A stretch of DNA of 64,000 bases. Origin: Candidatus Buchananbacteria bacterium CG10_big_fil_rev_8_21_14_0_10_33_19 (GTDB lineage: Bacteria > Patescibacteria > ABY1 > 2-01-FULL-39-33). Below are positions 18,264 through 24,804 of this stretch, one piece after another. Below the pieces are notes generated by a model. It was not told where the DNA came from. It did no database searches and saw nothing but the letters and a program-made list of their open reading frames with translations. Numbering within the stretch: the stretch's first letter is position 1; every line of letters starts with the position of its first letter. The DNA lies in the NCBI GenBank assembly GCA_002773855.1, contig PEZY01000012.1:373891-437890 (forward strand), given 5' to 3'. The translations under genes were made by a program, and so were the position numbers.

Positions 18264-18478
18264 TAAAAAAAGAGCCACCAGCAGCTCTTTGACTTTGTGT
18301 CTTGCATTCGGTCGTCCCTACTAACAAGCAAGCTAGCGAATCAATATTAGCTGGAGGCGAACCTCATAAGCCTATGGTACAACCAGTGTCTACTAGACAT
18401 GGCGGAGATATTGATTCTACTGGTGACTAGGCCAAGACCTTAGAGAAACGCTTTTGGCCCAATTACGCTTCAGGTAAT
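18264..18478 (-). ncRNA. Unidentified structured RNA between rnpB and a membrane-protein gene
   Basis: No good reading frame, yet the stretch has its own promoter (TTGACA 18505-18510, 17 bases, AGTAAT 18482-18487) and ends in a hairpin with seven T (18264-18288). Within about 215 bases the minus strand holds GGCCA/TGGCC, nested GCCTA/TAGGC and ACCAGT/ACTGGT stems, a GTCTA-TAGAC hairpin, a GAGG-TTCG-CCTC tetraloop hairpin, and GAATCAATAT pairing with a later ATATTGATTC. The last crosses the ACCAGT stem, so a pseudoknot or two alternative folds are implied. It lacks a tRNA-like domain and a tag frame, so tmRNA is unlikely; SRP RNA motifs are absent. A diverged 6S RNA is possible but not shown. 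Confidence 0.6.
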
Positions 18479-18481
18479 TTC

Positions 18482-18510
18482 ATTACTGTAAATATAAATT
18501 AATTTGTCAA
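18482..18510 (-). promoter_or_regulatory. Promoter of the unidentified RNA
   Basis: TTGACA (18505-18510) and AGTAAT (18482-18487) separated by 17 bases, immediately after the T run of the rnpB terminator. Confidence 0.6.
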
Positions 18511-18516
18511 TAAAAA

Positions 18517-18537
18517 AACAGCTTGTCTAAAGCCGTT
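18517..18537 (-). terminator. rnpB terminator
   Basis: AACGGCTT pairs with AAGCTGTT (one G-T pair), 5-base loop, then seven T on the minus strand. It lies just past the P1 helix of RNase P RNA. Confidence 0.85.
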
Positions 18538-18544
18538 CTTTTTT

Positions 18545-19096
18545 GTCTAGATAAATCTATAAGCCGAATTCTGTTCCTGATGGGTCTGTCTCCAAATAGT
18601 CTTTTGTTTATAAGTTTTCACAATTTTGAAATAAATTTTTTAAACAATTTTTAAAGTTTAGTGGAGCTAAGCTGAAAAAATTTTTATAAAATTTAGACAA
18701 AATTTGGAAATTTTAACAAATATGCTATTTGGTGACAGACCCATACAAAGAGATGACAATCTATCTGGATTAACTATTACTAGTTAATTCTAGCCCCCTA
18801 CTATATTTGGGGTTGCACTAAGTAGAGTTTACCACGAACTGCCGGTCACCGACAGCTGAGTCACGTAGCTTTAGACTAAGGGGATATCCCGTTCTTATTC
18901 TAAAACATCATGACACTTTTCACCTTTCATTTGCCGAAGCAAACTAGTATTGTCTCTGTGGCACTGGTCCTAACTATACCTCGCGATATAGCTGGTGGGC
19001 GTTACCCACTACCATGACTTTAATCATAGTGATTAAAGAGTGTTCGGACTTTCCTCTCCGATTAAAACCGGAGTAGTCATCCAACTTATCTAGACA
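18545..19096 (-). ncRNA. rnpB: RNase P RNA with enlarged P19 arm
   Basis: The minus strand carries the conserved GAGGAAAGTCCGAACA near the 5' end and ACAGAATTCGGCTTAT near the 3' end, the two strands of the P4 core. P1 is GTCTAGATAAG (19085-19095) against ATCTAGAC (18545-18552), and P2 is GATGAC/GTCATC. Other conserved pieces include GGTAACGCCCACC and GTGCCACAGAGACA. The RNA is about 550 bases, well above the usual 350-400. The excess is mostly one arm between P2 and P4, the P19 position: GGGTCTGTC/GACAGACCC plus CCAAATAG/CTATTTGG close a 125-base A+T-rich loop. It cleaves 5' leaders from pre-tRNA. Confidence 0.95.
18582..18742 (-). other. Expanded P19 hairpin in RNase P RNA
   Basis: Two stacked perfect stems of 9 and 8 base pairs (18582-18590 with 18734-18742; 18592-18599 with 18725-18732) enclose 18600-18724, which is almost pure A+T apart from a short GGAGCTAAGC stretch. 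No frame of note lies inside it. Confidence 0.8.
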
Positions 19097-19110
19097 GTCA
19101 TATTGTATCA

Positions 19111-19139
19111 TAAATATAGTAAAATGTCAATACTTATTT
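19111..19139 (-). promoter_or_regulatory. rnpB promoter
   Basis: TTGACA, a 17-base spacer and TACAAT on the minus strand, ending about 10 bases before the P1 helix. Near-consensus for the main sigma factor, as expected of a highly expressed RNA. Confidence 0.85.
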
Positions 19140-19192
19140 TAAAATAAATAACAAAAAAATCCACCTCAAAAATGTTAACTTTTAATATCTTT

Positions 19193-19597
19193 TTATTTTT
19201 TTAACGCTTTATCAATAGCTTCGTTAACTAGTTTATCCGCTTCAACATTAGACTCTCGAAAAACATGAATAAATTTGATTTTTTTAAATTGCTGAGATAA
19301 ATTATGCACCTTAACGAATAAGGACGCTAAACCGGCATTTTTTACCTTATACTCATGATTCAATTGCTTGACTACCAATTCAGAATCCAAATAACAATCC
19401 ACTTCCTCAGCTTTAGCTTTTATCGCTTCTTCTAAACCCAAAATTAAAGCCTGGTACTCAGCCTGATTATTTGTTGATTCACCAATATATTTTTTAAATA
19501 ATTTCTTTTTGTCGCCAATTTCTAACACCACACCAATCCCCGCTGGACCAGGATTACCTCTAGCGCCACCGTCTGAATGCAAAATTACCTTAGTCAT
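19193..19597 (-). CDS. rnhA: Ribonuclease HI
   Basis: A 134-residue RNase H that cuts the RNA strand of RNA-DNA hybrids. The four carboxylates are in place: HSDGGARGNPGPAG (Asp), NNQAEYQALI (Glu), CYLDSELVVKQL (Asp) and ESNVEADKLVNEA (Asp). It lacks the basic protrusion of the E. coli enzyme and resembles the shorter archaeal/Bacillus YpdQ-type proteins. Directly before the ATG, where a ribosome binding site would be, lies a 12-base palindromic tandem repeat. The gene follows recJ by 82 bases and may share its transcript. Confidence 0.93.
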   Translation of the reverse strand: MTKVILHSDGGARGNPGPAGIGVVLEIGDKKKLFKKYIGESTNNQAEYQALILGLEEAIKAKAEEVDCYLDSELVVKQLNHEYKVKNAGLASLFVKVHNLSQQFKKIKFIHVFRESNVEADKLVNEAIDKALKK

Positions 19598-19602
19598 AAA
19601 TT

Positions 19603-19640
19603 TAAATACGTATTTAAATACGTATTTAAATACGTATTTT
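19603..19640. repeat. Tandem copies of the palindrome AAATACGTATTT before rnhA
   Basis: Three successive 12-base units, each AAATACGTATTT and each its own reverse complement, end about 5 bases before the rnhA start codon. The array can fold as nested hairpins on either strand and occupies the site where a ribosome binding site would stand. Confidence 0.85.
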
Positions 19641-19679
19641 TTTATTATAACAAAAAAGTTTCAAAATAAAAATCAAAAA

Positions 19680-21407
19680 CTACTTAGCACTTTCCATTAA
19701 ATCTACTATTTTTAGCTGTAATTCTTTATTACCGTTCCATTCATTAACTCCTATTTCAAAAACGACATCAATATTATCACCGACATTTAATTTGGCACAC
19801 CAATCACCAAAAGAAAAACCAATCATTTTATGAATGACTGGATGATTAGTTTGACTAACCATCGCCCGTAAATGCTTGCCATCACTACCCACTGTTTGAA
19901 CTTGTTCAATTTTTAAATTCCTAATCAAAAACAATGGCATATCATTAGCCTCGCCAAATGGTTCAAATTTTTCTAACTTATAATAAAAATTCCAATCAAT
20001 ATCTGCTAGTTCAATTTCGGCTTCAATTTTTAATATTTCTCGAAGATCAGCATCTTTTAAAGCCTCCGTAGCAATAGCTACCATTTTTTTATGAAAATTA
20101 TCTAAATTTTCTTTACCAATAATCGTAAAACCACAAGCCTGTGGATGGCCACCAAATTTTTCTAAATACTCACTACATTCACTTAAAGCACTAGTAATAT
20201 CAAAACCATTTACACTTCGGCCAGAACCCACATATTTATCACCATCCTGAGATATAATAATAGCTGGTAAATTATATTTATCACTAATTCTACCAGCCAC
20301 CAAACCTACCACCCCCGGATGCCAACTTTCACCGGATGCCAACAATAATTTATCATCTTTTATCTGACTAACGATTTTGTCAGCTTCTTTCATCATTGTC
20401 ACTGTTATAGATTGTCGTCTAGTGTTTTCTTCTTCTAATTTTTGTACTAATTTATCAGATTCATCATCATTATCAGAAATAAGTAATTCAAAGGCTAGTG
20501 AAGCGTGATTTATTCGTCCAGCCGCATTTAGTCGTGGCACTATGCGCCAGCCAATATATTGAGTATCCAGCTTACCGCTAAAATGATTAAGCTTTTCAAC
20601 TATTTTCATAATACCCTTGCGTCTAGTTTTATCTAGAACAATCAAGCCATATTTTACAAAAATTCGGTTTTCACCCAAAAGCGGCATAATATCTCCCACT
20701 GTGGCAATCGCTACTAAATCAAGCAGCCATTTATCAAAGCCAAGCGGTAATTTATTAGCCCATACAAACTCATCTTGAGTTTTGAGTAGTCCTTGAACGA
20801 CCTTAAAAGCTACACCAGCACCACATAATTTTCGAAAAGGATACTGACAATCATTGAGTGATGGATTAATAATAGCATAAGCGTCTAACGGCAATTCCTG
20901 TGGCTCCTTATGGTGGTCGGTGACAATTATATCAACCTTATTTTTTTTAAACTCAGATACTTCTTCTTTATTAGAAATACCACAATCGACAGTGACTACT
21001 AATTTATAACCACTATCACTTATTTCTTGAACCGCTGTCATATTCAAACCATAGCCCTCACCTTCTCGAAAAGGAATTCTAATGTCAACATCAGCGCCTA
21101 ACTTTTTAAGCGCACTATAAATGACCGCCGTTGAACAAACACCATCAGCATCATAATCACCATAAATCATGATTTTTTCTTTATCCTTAATAGCCTGAAG
21201 TATTCTAGTAGTCGCCTTTTTCATATCTGCAAACAAAAAAGGATCAGCAACTTGCTCATCATAATTAGGACTTAAAAAATCATTAATTGATTTTTTATCA
21301 TCAAAACCTCGATTATGTAATAACTGTAAAATTATTTTGTTTTCAGATGGTAAAATTTTCACTAAATCTCCACCCATAACCTCAGATACCTGCCATTTTT
21401 TATGCAT
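19680..21407 (-). CDS. recJ: Single-stranded-DNA-specific 5'-3' exonuclease RecJ
   Basis: A 575-residue DHH-superfamily nuclease. Metal-binding motifs: MIYGDYDADGVCSTAV, VTVDCGISN, VTDHHKEPQ, and the DHHA1 motif with SGRSVNGFDITSAL and FGGHPQACGFTI. The C-terminal OB-like domain (about 450-570) ends VDLMESAK. RecJ trims 5' strands in recombination and repair. TTATAATT about 15 bases upstream gives it a very short leader, and no Shine-Dalgarno sequence is seen. A divergent promoter behind it serves the short plus-strand unit at 21502. Confidence 0.95.
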   Translation of the reverse strand: MHKKWQVSEVMGGDLVKILPSENKIILQLLHNRGFDDKKSINDFLSPNYDEQVADPFLFADMKKATTRILQAIKDKEKIMIYGDYDADGVCSTAVIYSALKKLGADVDIRIPFREGEGYGLNMTAVQEISDSGYKLVVTVDCGISNKEEVSEFKKNKVDIIVTDHHKEPQELPLDAYAIINPSLNDCQYPFRKLCGAGVAFKVVQGLLKTQDEFVWANKLPLGFDKWLLDLVAIATVGDIMPLLGENRIFVKYGLIVLDKTRRKGIMKIVEKLNHFSGKLDTQYIGWRIVPRLNAAGRINHASLAFELLISDNDDESDKLVQKLEEENTRRQSITVTMMKEADKIVSQIKDDKLLLASGESWHPGVVGLVAGRISDKYNLPAIIISQDGDKYVGSGRSVNGFDITSALSECSEYLEKFGGHPQACGFTIIGKENLDNFHKKMVAIATEALKDADLREILKIEAEIELADIDWNFYYKLEKFEPFGEANDMPLFLIRNLKIEQVQTVGSDGKHLRAMVSQTNHPVIHKMIGFSFGDWCAKLNVGDNIDVVFEIGVNEWNGNKELQLKIVDLMESAK

Positions 21408-21462
21408 TGATATAAACTAAGTAATTATAAGAATAGATTGATTTTATCAAAGATAGTACTAA

Positions 21463-21491
21463 TTGACAATTAATAACATTTTTAATATCAT
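21463..21491 (+). promoter_or_regulatory. Promoter of the 21502-21964 unit
   Basis: TTGACA (21463-21468), 17 bases, TATCAT (21486-21491). The first ATG comes only 10 bases after the -10 box, so the leader is very short or missing. Confidence 0.75.
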
Positions 21492-21501
21492 TGATAGTGT
21501 T

Positions 21502-21597
21502 ATGAAAAAGAAAAAATTACAAAAATTTGCTTGGACAATTATTGTCATAATTATGATATTATCTATGGTTATTTTTAGCTTATCTCCTATCTTATAA
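21502..21597 (+). CDS. Small single-span membrane peptide, 31 residues
   Basis: ATG at 21502, stop at 21597. Four lysines within the first eight residues precede one strongly hydrophobic helix (FAWTIIVIIMILSMVIF). It begins 10 bases after a near-consensus -10 box and is followed 28 bases later by a GTG-started gene on the same strand. No ribosome binding site is visible, which fits a leaderless start. Not recognised; it could also be a chance frame, but promoter placement and the basic-then-hydrophobic layout favour a real peptide. Confidence 0.5.
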   Translation: MKKKKLQKFAWTIIVIIMILSMVIFSLSPIL

Positions 21598-21625
21598 AGT
21601 CAAAATTCCAAGAAAGGACACTTAA

Positions 21626-21964
21626 GTGAACAGTGACAGGAAACATAAACTCGAAATAACTGATTTAAAAAGACAGTTAGCTCGAGCTAAACGACGCATT
21701 AACGAATTAGAAAATGTCGCTCATATTCGTCGAGAAGCCTATGTTAATATCCGCGATGACGCCTTTCATTTTTGTCAACAATGGTTGGAATGTTTAAAAC
21801 TTTTTGATAATACTTGGCGATCAAGATTTGTAGCCAAAGAAGCTTGGTTTGAACATTGTATGGAAGTTTTTCCAAAATCTGAAGCAGACTTAATGTCAAA
21901 AATGCATCAAAGTCGATTATTTGAAAATGGTGAAGTCCCACCAATCAAAAAACCCCTTAAATAA
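21626..21964 (+). CDS. Hypothetical helical protein, 112 residues
   Basis: Not recognised. It starts at GTG 21626, with AAAGGA 8 bases upstream. The N-terminal 35 residues are a charged coiled coil (LKRQLARAKRRINELENVA), followed by a tryptophan-rich helical region (FCQQWLECLKLFDNTWRSRFV). It has no signal peptide. The end of the coding region is built into a terminator hairpin (CCCCTT/AAGGGG spans the stop codon). One of few plus-strand genes in this half; it shares a promoter with the small membrane peptide upstream. Confidence 0.7.
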   Translation: MNSDRKHKLEITDLKRQLARAKRRINELENVAHIRREAYVNIRDDAFHFCQQWLECLKLFDNTWRSRFVAKEAWFEHCMEVFPKSEADLMSKMHQSRLFENGEVPPIKKPLK

Positions 21965-21969
21965 AGGGG
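21953..21969 (+). terminator. Terminator overlapping the stop of the 112-residue gene
   Basis: CCCCTT and AAGGGG arms with a 5-base loop, then TTTT. The TAA stop lies in the loop. Confidence 0.85.
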
Positions 21970-21986
21970 TTTTATATTTCCTAAAA

Positions 21987-22054
21987 TTATTTTTTCAGCA
22001 CTGCCAAAAAAGCATCTGATGGAATATCTACTTTTCCAATACTCATCATTTTCT
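21987..22054 (-). pseudogene. Relic of a second lepA 3' end
   Basis: The last 22 codons and stop of a lepA-like gene, with nothing of lepA upstream. Translation gives KKMMSIGKVDIPSDAFLAVL-KK against KKMMSIGRVDIPSDAFLAVL-RK at the end of the intact lepA (22915). The nucleotide sequences differ at about 12 of 69 positions, yet nine amino-acid-changing or silent codon changes are silent and the other two are Lys/Arg swaps. The relic therefore diverged as part of a working gene and is not a recent local copy. It lies about 860 bases downstream of the real lepA stop, on the same strand. Confidence 0.8.
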
Positions 22055-22154
22055 TTATTAAAATTATTAAATAGTAAAATTTGGACGCAATACATAAAAA
22101 AATAATTTATTCGTTCCTTTAACTAATGTTTTTTAATGAGTAAAAACAATTTTT

Positions 22155-22337
22155 TTAATACCTTGTATATACCAATCCAAAAATCAAACCAACACCCTTT
22201 ATTCCTTCTCCTAATATTCCACCTATATAAAATGCTATTGTATAAGCGATAAGTGATATTAAAAAACATTTTAAAACTTACATGTCGCCAATCATTTTTG
22301 CTAGTTTCATAGTTTGATAAATTTATTTTTTATTCAT
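22155..22337 (-). pseudogene. Broken small membrane-protein gene
   Basis: From ATG 22337 the frame stops after four codons (MNKK). If one A is restored in the A run it continues INLSNYETSKNDWRHVSFKM; a second one-base shift in the following T run leads into FLISLIAYTIAFYIGGIL and then GLIFGLVYTRY-stop. The reconstructed product would be about 60 residues with one or two membrane helices. Both breaks fall in homopolymers, so sequencing error is possible, but the neighbouring lepA relic suggests true decay. Confidence 0.45.
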
Positions 22338-22404
22338 ATAGTTAGATATACTTTTTTATGTGATGTAGTCTGAAATTTCACTTCCTTATTATCTTTTTGG
22401 AAAT

Positions 22405-22770
22405 TTATTTTGTCTTTGTTGCTTTTGGATCAGGACCATATTTATTATCACCTTTTGTTCCGTCGGTAATTGCTATAATCAAACTATAAATCGGGATTAA
22501 AAGAAACCAACCACTTTTATTTACATCGTGCATTCTACGGACGCTTACTGCAATAAACGGAATCAATGTAGCTAACTGATAAATGTAAATTAATATAATT
22601 TCCCAATATATTTCAGCATCAATTCCCATTATCCCTTCAATGAAACCAATAACAAAACTAAAACCATAAACAATAATAATATTAAACAGAAAAAAATACC
22701 AATATTCTGCCCTGCGTGCACGACCACTGAATATTGCGTACTTTTTCAAAACTGATAAATAGTAATTCAT
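22405..22770 (-). CDS. DUF805 family membrane protein
   Basis: A 121-residue protein with four hydrophobic segments. It shows the DUF805 signature: N-terminal YAIFSGRARRAEYWYFFLFN, then RRMHDVNKSGWFLLIPIY and a terminal GTKGDNKYGPDPK. Function of the family is unknown; members are widespread and often occur near mobile DNA. It lies between lepA and the displaced lepA tail, so it may have arrived with the inserted segment. Confidence 0.9.
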   Translation of the reverse strand: MNYYLSVLKKYAIFSGRARRAEYWYFFLFNIIIVYGFSFVIGFIEGIMGIDAEIYWEIILIYIYQLATLIPFIAVSVRRMHDVNKSGWFLLIPIYSLIIAITDGTKGDNKYGPDPKATKTK

Positions 22771-22914
22771 AGTTATTTTTTAAAATTTAAAACTGATTAA
22801 ATTATATCACAAACATAAATAATCTAAAATTATACACATATTATACAAAAAAACATTAGAGTTATAGATACAGGGGATATTAAAGAAAATACAACTCCAT
22901 AAAACTATTTTACT

Positions 22915-24702
22915 TTATTTTCTCAACACGGCTAAAAAGGCGTCTGAAGGAATATCCACTCGACCGATACTCATCATTTTCTTCTTACCCTTCTTCTGTT
23001 TTTCTAATAATTTTTGACGACGACTCCAATCACCACCATATAACTTTGCCGTTACGTCTTTTTTAAGAGCTGATATTCGCTCAGAGGCTATCACTTTACC
23101 CCCAATTGCCGCCTGAATTTTAACCACAAACTGCTGACGACTTAATTCATTTTTTAAAATATTAACTATTTTTTTACCAACTTCATTAGCCGTGTCCTTA
23201 TAAGTAATCAAAGATAAAGCTTCAATTTTGTCCTCAGCTACTAGTATATCCATTTTTACCACATCAGCTCTTTGATGCTCATAATAATCATAATTTAAAC
23301 TAGCATAGCCAGAAGACACGGATTTTAAACGATCATAAAAATCAACTATTAATTGAGTAAGTGGGACATAATAATGCAGGATTGCTACATCCTTATCCAA
23401 ATATTCAGTATTAATATAAACTCCTCTTTTTTCAGTCGCCATTTGCATAATACCACCCAAATATTCTTTAGGGGTAAATATATCTACTCTCATAATTGGC
23501 TCTTCAACACGATCAATAAAAGTTGGATCTGGAAATTCCATGGGATTATAAATCATTTTTTCACTACCATCCTTATAAAAAACTTTATAAGCCACGCTCG
23601 GTGTAGTAACGATTAAATCCAAATCAAATTCACGACTCAATCTTTCCTGAAAAATTTCTAAATGCAATAAACCAAGAAAACCACACCGAAAACCAAAACC
23701 TAAAGCTTGAGAATTTTCTGGTTCATACATCAAACCAGAATCATTTAATTTTAATTTTTCTATCGCTTCTCTTAATTTAGAATAATCGCTCCCGTCCTTA
23801 CAAAAAACACCAGCAAACACCATCGGTTTCACCTCTTGAAAACCTGGCAACAATTCTGCATTGGCGTTTTGCAAAGTAATTGTATCACCTACTTTTACCT
23901 GAGACACATCTCGTAAACCAGTTACTATATAACCAATTTCACCAGTTTCTAGTTTACCGGTTTTAACATATTTAGGTGAAAAATAACCAACTTCAATAGC
24001 ATGAGCTAATTTTTTATTCGAAACAAATTTTATTTGCTCATTACTTTTAATTTCACCTTCAAAAACTCTAATATAAGCAATCACTCCCTTGTACTCATCA
24101 TAAATAGAATCAAATATCAAAGCTCTTAAATCTTTTTTATCAGTAAAAACTTTGGGCGGTGGGACTAATTTAATAACTGCCTGCAACACTTCTGGCACAC
24201 CTTCGCCGGTCTTAGCTGACACCTTATAAATTTCCTCCGGCTGACAACCCAATATACCTACAATTTCCGCTAATACCTTTTCCACATTAGAATTGGGTAA
24301 ATCAATCTTATTAATCACCGGAATTATTTCTAAATTTTGATCTAAAGCTAAATATAAATTAGCTAGGGTTTGAGCCTGAATACCTTGAGTCGCATCCACC
24401 AATAAAACTGCCCCCTCCACAGACATCAAGCTACGAGAAACTTCATAGGTAAAATCAACATGCCCTGGAGTATCAATTAAATTAAGCTCATAACCATCAT
24501 AACTCATCCGCACTGGCTGTAATTTAATAGTAATACCTCTTTCCTGCTCAATATCCATTTGATCCAAGAGCTGGGCTTTCATGTTTCTTTTATCAATTGT
24601 ACCGGTTACTTCCAACATTCTATCAGCCAAGGTAGATTTACCATGATCAATATGAGCGATGATACAAAAATTTCTAATTTTTTCTTTATTTAAAACTGAC
24701 AT
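22915..24702 (-). CDS. lepA: Elongation factor 4 (LepA)
   Basis: A 595-residue translational GTPase of normal length. G motifs: AHIDHGKSTLADRM (G1), ERGITI (G2), DTPGHVDF (G3), NKIDLP (G4). EF-G-like domains II, III and V follow, then the LepA-specific C-terminal domain ending MMSIGRVDIPSDAFLAVLRK. LepA acts on the ribosome, affecting back-translocation and 30S assembly. A promoter (TTGATT, 17 bases, TATAAT) stands about 20 bases before the ATG. A relic of another lepA 3' end lies downstream at 21987-22054. Confidence 0.97.
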   Translation of the reverse strand: MSVLNKEKIRNFCIIAHIDHGKSTLADRMLEVTGTIDKRNMKAQLLDQMDIEQERGITIKLQPVRMSYDGYELNLIDTPGHVDFTYEVSRSLMSVEGAVLLVDATQGIQAQTLANLYLALDQNLEIIPVINKIDLPNSNVEKVLAEIVGILGCQPEEIYKVSAKTGEGVPEVLQAVIKLVPPPKVFTDKKDLRALIFDSIYDEYKGVIAYIRVFEGEIKSNEQIKFVSNKKLAHAIEVGYFSPKYVKTGKLETGEIGYIVTGLRDVSQVKVGDTITLQNANAELLPGFQEVKPMVFAGVFCKDGSDYSKLREAIEKLKLNDSGLMYEPENSQALGFGFRCGFLGLLHLEIFQERLSREFDLDLIVTTPSVAYKVFYKDGSEKMIYNPMEFPDPTFIDRVEEPIMRVDIFTPKEYLGGIMQMATEKRGVYINTEYLDKDVAILHYYVPLTQLIVDFYDRLKSVSSGYASLNYDYYEHQRADVVKMDILVAEDKIEALSLITYKDTANEVGKKIVNILKNELSRQQFVVKIQAAIGGKVIASERISALKKDVTAKLYGGDWSRRQKLLEKQKKGKKKMMSIGRVDIPSDAFLAVLRK

Positions 24703-24804
24703 AATAGTTAAGTGAATTAAAGCATATTATAACAGTAATAACTTTAAAAATCAAGTAAAATAAAACTCGCTAAAGTTAAGTATTAACGAGTAAAATAAGC
24801 TTAA

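Larger units (their letters stand above)
22123..22859. other. A+T-rich decayed segment bounded by a 12-base inverted repeat
   Basis: CTAATGTTTTTT (22123-22134) is repeated in inverse orientation at 22848-22859. Between them lie a broken small membrane-protein gene and the DUF805 gene. The 350 bases from 22055 to 22404 hold nothing else I can support. The repeat is A+T-rich and could be chance. Confidence 0.3.

Noticed and set aside
18300..18432. An open plus-strand frame of about 45 codons across the structured RNA
   Set aside because: It runs against the promoter and terminator, has no ribosome binding site and no protein-like composition; the paired segments explain the sequence better.
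18264..18478. tmRNA as identity of the structured RNA
   Set aside because: There is no tRNA-like 3' end, no tag frame with a stop, and the RNA is too short.
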